From IMG/VR virus record IMGVR_UViG_3300035162_001964, positions 1-24,701 of that record: DNA of 24,701 nucleotides; one strand, given 5' to 3'. The notes beneath the pieces were generated by a model. The model made no database searches and was not told the DNA's origin. It saw only the letters and a list, made by a program, of their open reading frames with translations. The DNA comes from a virus. Shown here in pieces: positions 13,866 through 21,272 of this stretch (the first letter of the stretch is position 1; each line of letters begins with the position of its first letter). The position numbers were made by a program, and so were the translations under genes.

Positions 13866-13881
13866 ATATTTACATAAATAT
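13866..13881. promoter_or_regulatory. Palindromic divergent late-promoter-like element
   Basis: ATATTTA-CA-TAAATAT is a perfect 7-bp inverted repeat in the 35-bp gap between the two divergent operons. Each strand reads an ATAAATAT- or GTAAATAT-type core toward its own gene, at 17 nt or less from the start. AGGAGAG at 13887-13893 is the ribosome site of the plus gene. Confidence 0.38.
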
Positions 13882-13897
13882 TTTTTAGGAGAGTTCG

Positions 13898-14500
13898 ATG
13901 TTGGATACTGTAACAAAACTTAATTTTAAACTAGATATTAACGAACTACAACAATACTATAACAAATTAAATACAGACTATCAACATTTGGATTGGAGTT
14001 GGGAGAAGTGTGGCAATGATATTGTTAAGCAATGGCGAGATGCTGCTTACCAAGATCCTGCTAACTTACTAACACACGGCTGGGCTATACAAAGTAATCT
14101 AAAAGATATTACAATACCGTGTCCTCCGTGGAATATCAGCAAACATGCAACAGTAGCTTATCGTAATACAGAATTAGTATTTGGTATAATTAGCCGGTTG
14201 CAAGATAAGATACCGTTTGGATATCGCTGGAGTGTAAGTGTGCAACCATCAGGTGGCAAAGTTAGTATACACACTGATGCAAAAGACGAGTACACTGTGT
14301 GGTTGCCTATTCACACTTGCGGTCCTGCAATAACATTTGACAAGGAATACGAACTAGTTGCAGACGGCAGTGCTTACTTGTTAAATACTACACAACCTCA
14401 TCATACATTTAATTCTAGTAATGAAGATAGAGTTACTATTATTTTTAGATTAAAGCAAGATAAACTCAACGACTTATTATCGTTACAAGGTACTATATGA
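13898..14500 (+). CDS. 2-oxoglutarate/Fe(II) oxygenase-like protein (Asp/Asn hydroxylase-like)
   Basis: A 200-residue protein whose C-terminal half has the double-stranded beta-helix signature of non-heme iron oxygenases. SIHTDAKDEYTVWLPIH contains the HxD pair (H125, D127), and GSAYLLNTTQPHHTFNSS contains the distal histidine (H168 or H169). The arginine R178 in EDRVTIIFRL would bind 2-oxoglutarate. The arrangement is closest to the aspartyl/asparaginyl hydroxylase-like branch. The N-terminal half (WSWEKCGNDIVKQWRDAAY, CPPWNISKHATVAYRN) is not recognised. It starts the five-gene plus operon behind a strong AGGAGAG site. The stop overlaps the next start by ATGA. The substrate is unknown; hydroxylation of a product of the neighbouring enzymes is an inference. 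Confidence 0.78.
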   Translation: MLDTVTKLNFKLDINELQQYYNKLNTDYQHLDWSWEKCGNDIVKQWRDAAYQDPANLLTHGWAIQSNLKDITIPCPPWNISKHATVAYRNTELVFGIISRLQDKIPFGYRWSVSVQPSGGKVSIHTDAKDEYTVWLPIHTCGPAITFDKEYELVADGSAYLLNTTQPHHTFNSSNEDRVTIIFRLKQDKLNDLLSLQGTI

Positions 14501-15189
14501 ACTACGAATATTATTGGAATGACATTCCTGGTGAAGGGAAATGTCGTAATAATTTAATTTACACAAGTCTTATGAGCCAAGATACTAAAATATTTTGTCA
14601 ATGGTTCTACAATGATGAAGTTTATCATAAAGGACAAAACGAAGTAGTTGATCCAAAACTAATGCAAGAGAAATTTGATAGAGAAGTTCAATACTCGTTA
14701 CTTATGGAAAAGCATTATCCGCAACACGTTTCCACAATTAAAGATATTGATGTAGAAAAACGTAAACTTTATTTAGAAGTAGACGGGGTTGACTTTTGGA
14801 ATCGTGCTAACTGTAGTGTAGAAAATTATGATAGTGTGCTGCCTGACTGGCGAGAACAGATGCTTGAAATATTACAAGCATATAAAGACCTAGGATTATA
14901 CAAATACAGTTTGCATCCTAGTAGTTACTTTATGGTAGACGGAAAACTAAAAAGCTTTAACCATTTCTTCTGTTATCATGAAGGCGAAGGTCCAATTAGT
15001 ATTGCAGATCATGCTAGTCATATATATAGTACACGCCAAGAAATAATGCGAATACAAGTAGAAGCTATGGGCATAAGCTGGGATGAACCCGAGCCACTGA
15101 GCGTATTACAACATCTATGTTTTGAAAGTTTTAGAAAAAACTACACTGATGATTTTATTGATGCTGCAAAGAAAATCTGGAACAATTAA
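14497..15189 (+). CDS. Uncharacterised protein with degenerate kinase-like motif
   Basis: A 230-residue protein. The segment DLGLYKYSLHPSSYFMVDGK, continuing LKSFNHFF, at about 131-158 aligns by eye with the catalytic loop of phosphotransferases (H.DLHPGN...DGKLK..DF), but the catalytic Asp, the Asn and the DFG-like Asp are replaced. An upstream helix EKFDREVQYSLLMEKHYP and strands TIKDIDVEKRKLYLEVDGVD fit the N lobe of a kinase-like fold. I read it as a possible pseudokinase or a distant lipopolysaccharide-kinase relative; the match is short and untested. It overlaps the oxygenase gene before it (4 nt) and the radical SAM gene after it (1 nt), so it is a coupled part of the pathway. Lacking catalytic residues, it may bind a substrate or partner. 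Confidence 0.6.
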   Translation: MNYEYYWNDIPGEGKCRNNLIYTSLMSQDTKIFCQWFYNDEVYHKGQNEVVDPKLMQEKFDREVQYSLLMEKHYPQHVSTIKDIDVEKRKLYLEVDGVDFWNRANCSVENYDSVLPDWREQMLEILQAYKDLGLYKYSLHPSSYFMVDGKLKSFNHFFCYHEGEGPISIADHASHIYSTRQEIMRIQVEAMGISWDEPEPLSVLQHLCFESFRKNYTDDFIDAAKKIWNN

Positions 15190-16364
15190 TGAATCAATTT
15201 ACACAATCAGCTATAGACAAAATACACTCTGCAATATCAGAAGAACACGGTACTGAATTATTACCCACTGTTAGTCTATGTCAACACTGTCATTATCATG
15301 TGCCCGCTTGGCGATATCATAAAGACGGACAAGTGTTTATAGCAAAACATTGTGAAACACATGGCATAAGTCATCACATGATTGAAAGTGATTATGAATT
15401 TTATAAAGGGTTGTATTACACACAAGACAATCCGAAATATAATTACAACACAGGAATTTTAGTTGAAGTAACTGACAGATGTAATTTAGAATGTCCACAC
15501 TGTTATCATTTACCTGATAATGAAATTGTAGATACTTCTAGATTCAGTTTACTTAGAAGTATACTGTTGCTTCCGTTAGGTGAAATTACAAGAATAATAT
15601 TGTCAGGAGCAGAAGCAACACTTCGAAAAGATTTTGCAAGATTAGTATCTGATATTAATAGTTTGCGTCCAGACATCGATGCAACTGTTATGACTAATGG
15701 AATACAGTTTGGGAATGAAAAGTTTGTTAAGGAAGTTAAGGAATCTAATCTAGCCGGTGTATGTATCGGTCTTAATCATCCTAACTATATAAATCATAAA
15801 GTAGTTCGTAAAAAACAAATAGCTGCAATTGAAAATATGCATAAATTAGATATTCCTATTAGTTATATCTCGTACACTATGATCGACTTAGATGAAGTAA
15901 GCGACATCATGAATGAAATTTGTGACAACTTTTGGAAAACTAAAAACTTTAGAATTCGGTACGGATCAGATATTGGACGCAACCCTGGACAAGTTCGCAT
16001 ATTTGTGAGTGATGTATACAAAGCAATCGAACAGTGGTGCAATGATAATAACAAGACCTTTGAAAGAATTATAGAAGCAGACAACAACATTTATCATGTT
16101 ATGGCAAAGGTAGAAGGCAGAGATATTAGAATTATACAATGGTGTGACGAAACAGATATCGACATGGAAGAATTACGTTCAGGGCCTTGGTGCAACTTTG
16201 TACCAGATGGCATAACTAATTTTCTACATCAAATTATACGCAGAGACTTATGGAAGAACTCAGGACTTAAATTACCCGACAGTCCTCCAAATAGATACAA
16301 GTTTGCAGTTAACCCAAGTAAAGAACCACTTGACTTGTTAAATTTATACAATAGGAAAATATAA
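15189..16364 (+). CDS. Radical SAM protein with N-terminal zinc-ribbon-like domain (COG1964/Tes-like)
   Basis: A 391-residue radical SAM enzyme. The [4Fe-4S] site is CNLECPHC with C98, C102 and C105. SGAEATLRKDF stands where family members have GGEPTL, so the GGE motif is altered to GAE. Residues 31-58 hold CQHC...HCETHG, a zinc-ribbon-like block that, with the sequence around it (VPAWRYHKDGQVFIAKHCETHG as a pattern), resembles the N terminus of archaeal/bacterial COG1964 radical SAM proteins. That group includes the tetraether lipid synthase; the resemblance is from memory. The C-terminal part has two more cysteines (IQWCDE, GPWCNF). It is fused by 1-nt overlaps to the genes on both sides. 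If the resemblance holds, radical chemistry on an acyl chain would fit the desaturase nearby. Confidence 0.85.
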   Translation: MNQFTQSAIDKIHSAISEEHGTELLPTVSLCQHCHYHVPAWRYHKDGQVFIAKHCETHGISHHMIESDYEFYKGLYYTQDNPKYNYNTGILVEVTDRCNLECPHCYHLPDNEIVDTSRFSLLRSILLLPLGEITRIILSGAEATLRKDFARLVSDINSLRPDIDATVMTNGIQFGNEKFVKEVKESNLAGVCIGLNHPNYINHKVVRKKQIAAIENMHKLDIPISYISYTMIDLDEVSDIMNEICDNFWKTKNFRIRYGSDIGRNPGQVRIFVSDVYKAIEQWCNDNNKTFERIIEADNNIYHVMAKVEGRDIRIIQWCDETDIDMEELRSGPWCNFVPDGITNFLHQIIRRDLWKNSGLKLPDSPPNRYKFAVNPSKEPLDLLNLYNRKI

Positions 16365-17173
16365 TGATTAAAGGTATTAACGGACAACCATACTTAGATA
16401 TGGAACAACACATAGACATGGATACTTTTGAAAAGTTACAGCCAGAAATTATGCGAGGTTTTGCCGAAGCAAGATGGTTTGCAAAAGAAGGCACATGGAT
16501 GAAGCCAGGTTTCGAATTTAAAGACATGAGTTACACACTTAATTGGAAACCTATATATGCTGCAATGGAAGAGTTTCAATCGTTGCCCGACGATGACCCT
16601 ATTAAAGTAGAAGGTATGAAAATATGGCCTACAGACTTTAAAGACTATAAACAACGTAATGTAATTACACGTTATCTTAAAATGGCAATGGAAGCATACG
16701 ACCCTTATATCTATTACTTCTTACACGAAGAAGGCAACTGGGACGATCGCCCCGAAGAGAAAAAACAAACTGAAGAATCGCAATTCTTTCCTAATACTAT
16801 GAAATGGTTACAAGGATTTAAGGACAATGGAATATTCGAATCCTTTGGACGAGTGATGTTCTTTCACTGTGAAGCAGACGGATTGCCATTTGAACATAGA
16901 GACTTAGGAGCGCACAACGGTACTTGGCCTAAAGAAAAGTATGAAGATCACAACAACGAATTTATACACATACGTCCGGATACACGTAACCAATTTTATA
17001 TATGGGACCCAGACAGTAAGATGAAATATGGTATAAACACTCGTGCAGCTTTTTGGAATGACCAAGACTGGCATGGCGGCAATCGTGTAATGCATCCTAC
17101 ATACGGTATGCGTATCGACGGAACATTTACTGATGCATTTAGAGAAAAATTAAAATTAAGCGGAACTTATTAA
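16364..17173 (+). CDS. 2-oxoglutarate/Fe(II) oxygenase-like protein
   Basis: A 269-residue protein. Its C-terminal part shows the iron-binding triad pattern: PFEHRDLG with H178 and D180, DQDWHGGN with the distal H237, and R250 in YGMRIDGTF in the place of the 2-oxoglutarate-binding arginine. The strands GRVMFFHCEA before the first His and FYIWD...YGINTRAAFWN between are what the jelly-roll needs. The N-terminal 160 residues are helical and not recognised (EIMRGFAEARWFAKEGTWM, ITRYLKMAMEAYDPYIYYF). Its stop and start overlap its neighbours by one base, and it lies between two radical SAM genes. It probably acts on the same substrate series. Alternatives include other cupin-fold enzymes that do not need 2-oxoglutarate. 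Confidence 0.72.
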   Translation: MIKGINGQPYLDMEQHIDMDTFEKLQPEIMRGFAEARWFAKEGTWMKPGFEFKDMSYTLNWKPIYAAMEEFQSLPDDDPIKVEGMKIWPTDFKDYKQRNVITRYLKMAMEAYDPYIYYFLHEEGNWDDRPEEKKQTEESQFFPNTMKWLQGFKDNGIFESFGRVMFFHCEADGLPFEHRDLGAHNGTWPKEKYEDHNNEFIHIRPDTRNQFYIWDPDSKMKYGINTRAAFWNDQDWHGGNRVMHPTYGMRIDGTFTDAFREKLKLSGTY

Positions 17174-18801
17174 TGTACGACATTATATTATTTGGAGATA
17201 TGCCCGACCGTAATACATATTCAAGGGCTAGCGGAGCACACCGTATTGGCACTGAATTACGTGAGCACGGGTATTCGGTATTAGTAGTTGACTTTTCTAA
17301 CTATATTGACATTGATAAATTTAGTGAGATAATAGATTTAGCTGTTGGTGAAAACACCTTAGGTGTTGGATTTAGTACTACATGGTTTCCATTTGTGTTA
17401 CCTGATGGTTCTGCTAGTAATAGAGAACCAATGAAGCCTGCAATGCGATTTAATAAAGCAGCCGAGAACCTTTCAGAAAGTTTACCTGTGGAATTTGCAG
17501 GTGCAGACGTTGAAAAATACTTCGATAAAATAAGATCTGTAAATCCTAAAACAAAAGTAATACTAGGTGGCGCAAAAGCGTTTATGTATATTAACTTGCC
17601 CGGCATCGATAATGTGTTTATCGGACATGCAGAAACTATGATTGTAGAATACTTCGACAGTTTAAGTGGAAAGACTTCTGACAGGATTTGGAATAAAATA
17701 ATCGATCACGATAAGAAAGCACAACGTCCTTCATGGGACTTTCGCAAAAGTAATATAAGTTATGAAGATGAATCATTTATATTGCCTAGCGAAACATTAC
17801 TACTAGAAGTAGGCAGAGGTTGCAGATTTAATTGCAAGTTTTGTAGTTTTCCATTAATTGGACAAAAGAATATCGGCGATTATTTAAAATTTGAAGAATG
17901 CCTATACAACGAATTAATGGAGAACTGGAATCGATTTGGTACATGGAAATATACCATTGTCGACGATACGTTTAATGATAGCACAGAAAAGTTGGAAATG
18001 GTTAAACGAGTTGTAGATCGCTTGCCGTTTAAACCTGCGTTTTGGTGTTACTTACGCTTAGATATAATCGTGAACAATCGTGAACATATACAGTTAGCAA
18101 AAGATATCGGAATAAGAGAAGTATATTTTGGCATAGAAACGCTAAATCGCGAAGCTGGTAAATCTATTGGCAAGGGAATGGATCCTAAACGTATCACTGA
18201 CACTCTAGAAGAATGTGCAAGAGTGTGGGGAAGAGATACATGGATACAAACAGGACTAATATGCGGCCTGCCTAAAGACAATGTCGCTGACTTTGAAAAA
18301 AGCTGTGAGTATTTTAATCGTCCAGATCGCCCTGTTGGACATGTTAATACAACTCCGTTACGGATTATTAAACATACCGAATACACCAAGCATAGGTTTA
18401 ACGCTGCATTTGAATTAGAATCAGCAAAGTACGGATATGAGTTTCCATACGACGATGTACAATGGCGCTGGATTAAAAAGGACGGTAGTGACATTGATAC
18501 TTTTGAAAAAGCAACAGACTTGGCAATAAAGTGGCAACTACAATTAGATACACATATCGAATTTAGGCGTGAATTCTTTTATTTAAGCTGCATCAATGAT
18601 CCTAAATATGATTATAATACATTAATGAATATCGAGACAAAGGAAGAGCTTCATAATTATATGGGTAATCGACAAGCACTAATGCATACACAGATTTTAG
18701 AAGATTACTTTAAACCGTTAATGAACTTTCTTTGCAGCCGTAAACGTGAACAAGAACTTAGTAGTCAAACCAGCATTAAATCCAGCGTGCCAACTATCTA
18801 A
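17173..18801 (+). CDS. Cobalamin-type radical SAM protein
   Basis: A 542-residue enzyme with an N-terminal Rossmann-like region in the place of a B12-binding domain (residues 1-160: MYDIILFGDMPDRNTYSR, GAHRIGTELREHGYSVLVVD, KTKVILGGAKA, IDNVFIGHAE). A radical SAM domain follows with GRGCRFNCKFCSF (C217, C221, C224) and LRLDIIV, EVYFGIET and LICGLP strands. The DxHxxG cobalamin-histidine motif is not seen, as in other B12-binding-like members that may have lost or changed the ligand. Such enzymes methylate unreactive carbon or rearrange rings and chains. The last 84 bp overlap, tail to tail, an oxygenase gene on the other strand. It ends the plus quintet and starts by a TAATG overlap. The long C terminus (about 400-542) has no clear match. 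Confidence 0.85.
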   Translation: MYDIILFGDMPDRNTYSRASGAHRIGTELREHGYSVLVVDFSNYIDIDKFSEIIDLAVGENTLGVGFSTTWFPFVLPDGSASNREPMKPAMRFNKAAENLSESLPVEFAGADVEKYFDKIRSVNPKTKVILGGAKAFMYINLPGIDNVFIGHAETMIVEYFDSLSGKTSDRIWNKIIDHDKKAQRPSWDFRKSNISYEDESFILPSETLLLEVGRGCRFNCKFCSFPLIGQKNIGDYLKFEECLYNELMENWNRFGTWKYTIVDDTFNDSTEKLEMVKRVVDRLPFKPAFWCYLRLDIIVNNREHIQLAKDIGIREVYFGIETLNREAGKSIGKGMDPKRITDTLEECARVWGRDTWIQTGLICGLPKDNVADFEKSCEYFNRPDRPVGHVNTTPLRIIKHTEYTKHRFNAAFELESAKYGYEFPYDDVQWRWIKKDGSDIDTFEKATDLAIKWQLQLDTHIEFRREFFYLSCINDPKYDYNTLMNIETKEELHNYMGNRQALMHTQILEDYFKPLMNFLCSRKREQELSSQTSIKSSVPTI

Positions 18802-19290
18802 CTCAGGATATCTGTATATACTACCTTGTGCTTCCATATAGAAACATTCATCTTCAACCATAAATGCTTGGCCGGGCTTTGGTTTGTCTATAAAGCATAT
18901 ACCTCTTATCAATTCATCTGAAGTATACTCTCTAGTTATTCCAGGATCTTCTGCTAGACTAGGAATGTCCCAATGCCAAGGCGCACATTTTCCTGGTTTG
19001 ATTTCACTAATAAAGCTTTGCAATATTTCAGCATCAATTGTGTCATTTATCACTGCATGAATATCGTTCTTATATTGATACCCTGGCTTGTAATGAAAAA
19101 ATTCTATGCTATCTCCTCGAGTATAGCCGCTTTCTTCTGCCCTTTGCTTTGATGCTAAATGTTCTTGATAATGTTTATGATTAGGGTCAAGGGTGCGATG
19201 GCCAGTAAATGGAGTAACAGTGTGTTCCAGACACTGATCAATTACTAAATCACATAATTCTGTAGATATTTTTCCTAAGTAATGTTTCAT
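18718..19290 (-). CDS. 2-oxoglutarate/Fe(II) oxygenase-like protein
   Basis: A 190-residue protein of compact jelly-roll type. The sequence has SEIKPGKCAPWHWDIPS with H106 and D108 of the HxD pair and ELDSWHAGFNAG with the distal H168. TTKFLFTF follows, where the basic K178 could take the place of the arginine usual for 2-oxoglutarate. The pattern GICFIDKPKPGQAFMVEDEC lies between as the central sheet. Small oxygenases of this kind are often seen in marine phages. It is second in a two-gene minus operon (4-nt overlap with the gene upstream) and overlaps the cobalamin-type radical SAM gene by 84 bp on the other strand. Both frames in that overlap look real, because the last beta strand and tail of this protein are encoded there. 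Confidence 0.72.
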   Translation of the reverse strand: MKHYLGKISTELCDLVIDQCLEHTVTPFTGHRTLDPNHKHYQEHLASKQRAEESGYTRGDSIEFFHYKPGYQYKNDIHAVINDTIDAEILQSFISEIKPGKCAPWHWDIPSLAEDPGITREYTSDELIRGICFIDKPKPGQAFMVEDECFYMEAQGSIYRYPELDSWHAGFNAGLTTKFLFTFTAAKKVH

Positions 19291-19970
19291 ATTGCTGTTC
19301 CTATTGCTATATTAAAGTATGAAGATTCTATTAATTTAAATTCTTCTAGATGACTACTTTCGATATTGAACGATACACAATCATTATTATATGTAAACCT
19401 ATTTACTATATTATTTTTGTTTGCTGCATTAAGCCAAGGACTATACAGCTCGTCAAACACATATCTATAATCAGGATTTAGATCCTTTATCGTCATTGTT
19501 ACATGCAGCGGGTCTGTTAATACATTTTTGTTAAGAAGCTTTCTAACTACTAATTGTATTCTATCAATTCGACCTGTGTTTACTGCACTATGTATTTCGC
19601 CAGCGTTCATATCAGCCCAATAGGATGATTCTTCTTGCGGATATATCAAATTAGCATCAGTATATATTACAAAGCTTCGCTCTCCTTGAATATTAAAGTG
19701 ATATCTATCGTCAATATCTGCATGAGAGCGATATGCTTGACCTGGTTCAAGTTTTATCAAACGTGCTTCGCCTATATTACTAGGTAATGTAGATACTAAC
19801 TTATCCCATATTGTTCCTTTGTACTGTTCCTTAATAGTCCAAGGATCATAGAAGAAATCTCCAGTAGGCTCATTTAGAGGTAACTTAAATACAACATCTA
19901 TATCGGCTGATTCTAAGTCTTTTCTAATACTATCGTTGACAAAGTAGTTGGTCTGTGTTATCATAAACAT
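19287..19970 (-). CDS. Aspartyl/asparaginyl hydroxylase-like Fe(II) oxygenase
   Basis: A 227-residue protein in which residues about 66-145 match the beta-hydroxylase branch of 2-oxoglutarate oxygenases. EARLIKLEPGQAYRSHADID has H83 and D85, MNAGEIHSAVNTG has the distal H127, and R137 in RIDRIQLVVRKL fits the 2-oxoglutarate site. The N-terminal part (FFYDPWTIKEQYKGTIWDKL) and the last 80 residues are not recognised. It heads a two-gene minus operon with the other oxygenase gene. An exact T4 late-promoter octamer TATAAATA overlaps its first ATG on the minus strand, so the true start may be the ATG two codons on (MITQTNYF). Its 5' coding end also carries, on the other strand, the promoter of the radical SAM trio. 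Confidence 0.78.
   Translation of the reverse strand: MFMITQTNYFVNDSIRKDLESADIDVVFKLPLNEPTGDFFYDPWTIKEQYKGTIWDKLVSTLPSNIGEARLIKLEPGQAYRSHADIDDRYHFNIQGERSFVIYTDANLIYPQEESSYWADMNAGEIHSAVNTGRIDRIQLVVRKLLNKNVLTDPLHVTMTIKDLNPDYRYVFDELYSPWLNAANKNNIVNRFTYNNDCVSFNIESSHLEEFKLIESSYFNIAIGTAI
19936..19964 (+). promoter_or_regulatory. Sigma70-like promoter of the radical SAM trio, inside a divergent gene
   Basis: TTGACA at 19936-19941, 17-bp spacer, TATCAT at 19959-19964, 39 nt before the ATG at 20004. It lies entirely in the 5' coding end of the minus-strand oxygenase gene. The boxes and spacing match the five other promoters of the window. Confidence 0.55.
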
Positions 19971-19973
19971 ATT

Positions 19974-19989
19974 TATATGCGTAGTTAAT
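19974..19989 (+). repeat. 16-bp direct repeat, copy 2
   Basis: TATATGCGTAGTTAAT is identical to 2459-2474, in the 33-bp leader of the radical SAM trio, downstream of its promoter. It would be in the 5' untranslated part of the mRNA. Confidence 0.5.
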
Positions 19990-20003
19990 GGATAAGTACT
20001 GTT

Positions 20004-21272
20004 ATGAACAATAAATCATGTACGTTTTGTATGCATCCCTTTACAGGACTAGCTACACGAGAAGATGGCGCTATTAAAGTATGCTGTCGTAGTCAGCCTG
20101 TGGGATTTATACAAAATGAAACACTAGAACAAGCATGGAATAACGATACAATGCGCGAAGTGCGTAGACAAGTTCTTAATAATGAAAGGCCGGATGTGTG
20201 CAAACCGTGCTTTGATTTAGAAGATCAGGGTGTACAGAGCTTACGACAGCGTCATACAGCAGGTGTAATACCAGAAGCACGGATAAACTTATATCCTGAT
20301 GCACTAGATGCACTAGAAGACGATTATACAATGCCGTTTGAATTTCCTACTATGGAAATTAAACTTAATAACCTGTGTAACTTAAAATGTCGTATGTGCA
20401 ATCCACTAGACAGTACAAGTTGGAAGGATTGGGGAGAAGTTACTGAATTCTATAAAAAGGAAGACAACTACTTAATTCCAACTATTGAAGGATTAGTTAA
20501 CAAACCAGGGCAGTATATTGGGCCATTTGATAACAGTGATAACTGGTGGGCAAGTTTTGAAAAGCTACTGCCTTTCTTTAGACGTGTAGAGTTTGCAGGT
20601 GGCGAACCGCTAATGGATCCATACCATTATAAGATATTAGACAAGCTTGCAGAGTACGGCGACAACATAGAATTAAAGTACGCTACAAACGGCACTAAGC
20701 TAGGTATTAAAGGTGGAAGAACAATCCACGACTATTGGCCTAAGTTTCGTAGTATAGCTGTAAACGTAAGCATAGACGGTGTACATGACGTTTACGAGTA
20801 CATTAGAGGCAATGGCAAATTTAGCGAAGTAGAAGAAAACATCAAAGTATTTAAAAGCTTTCCTAATGTAAGTCGTGTAGTTGGTGCCTTTACTGTACAA
20901 GCAAATAACATAATGCAAATTGATAAAGTTATCGATTACTTTATTAACGAACTAGGAATTATATTTTATTCGCACAGAGTAAACTATCCTATGAGTCTAA
21001 GTGCGCAAGTATTGCCGCCTGAATTGAAAACAAAAGTAGTAGCACGGTTAGAACAAATGAAAACAGAAGTATTAGAATATCCTCTAGTAAAGCAACACAA
21101 ACTATTAGAAACTGTAACACTACAACAAATACAAGATAATATTAATTTCTTAGAGTCAAAGTGTATGTATGAAACACATTGGCAAGACTGTATAGAGTTT
21201 AACAAGCGTTTAGATAAAACTCGTGGGCAGGACTTTCTTGCAGCTAATCCAGAGTTTGCAGCATATGTTTAA
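20004..21272 (+). CDS. Radical SAM protein with N-terminal twitch domain
   Basis: A 422-residue enzyme with an N-terminal cysteine-rich twitch-like module: SCTFCMHPF (C6, C9), IKVCCRS (C27, C28) and DVCKPCFD (C66, C69), which probably holds an auxiliary cluster. The radical SAM core follows with LNNLCNLKCRMCN (C125, C129, C132) and EFAGGEPLMD as the GGE motif. NVSIDGVHDVYEYIRG is the usual SAM-sulfonium-side strand and loop. The architecture (SPASM-like half moved to the N terminus) is that of the twitch-domain radical SAM proteins I recall from marine phages and bacteria. No substrate is known for them. It is the first gene of a plus trio behind a leader promoter. The last codons ...AYV-stop overlap the next start by 8 nt. 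Confidence 0.88.
   Translation: MNNKSCTFCMHPFTGLATREDGAIKVCCRSQPVGFIQNETLEQAWNNDTMREVRRQVLNNERPDVCKPCFDLEDQGVQSLRQRHTAGVIPEARINLYPDALDALEDDYTMPFEFPTMEIKLNNLCNLKCRMCNPLDSTSWKDWGEVTEFYKKEDNYLIPTIEGLVNKPGQYIGPFDNSDNWWASFEKLLPFFRRVEFAGGEPLMDPYHYKILDKLAEYGDNIELKYATNGTKLGIKGGRTIHDYWPKFRSIAVNVSIDGVHDVYEYIRGNGKFSEVEENIKVFKSFPNVSRVVGAFTVQANNIMQIDKVIDYFINELGIIFYSHRVNYPMSLSAQVLPPELKTKVVARLEQMKTEVLEYPLVKQHKLLETVTLQQIQDNINFLESKCMYETHWQDCIEFNKRLDKTRGQDFLAANPEFAAYV

Noticed and set aside
13863-13916. N-terminal extension of the GNAT-like protein to a TTG codon
   Set aside because: It would run over the ribosome site and start of the divergent oxygenase gene and adds a Lys/Tyr-rich stretch typical of non-coding AT-rich DNA.
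17304-17332. TTGACA followed by GATAAT in the cobalamin-type radical SAM gene
   Set aside because: The spacer is 16 bp, it is far inside a gene, and no start codon with a leader follows within 100 nt.
19287-19970. TATAAATA on the minus strand as a proven late promoter of the oxygenase gene
   Set aside because: It overlaps the first start codon and would leave almost no leader, so it is mentioned only as a possibility.
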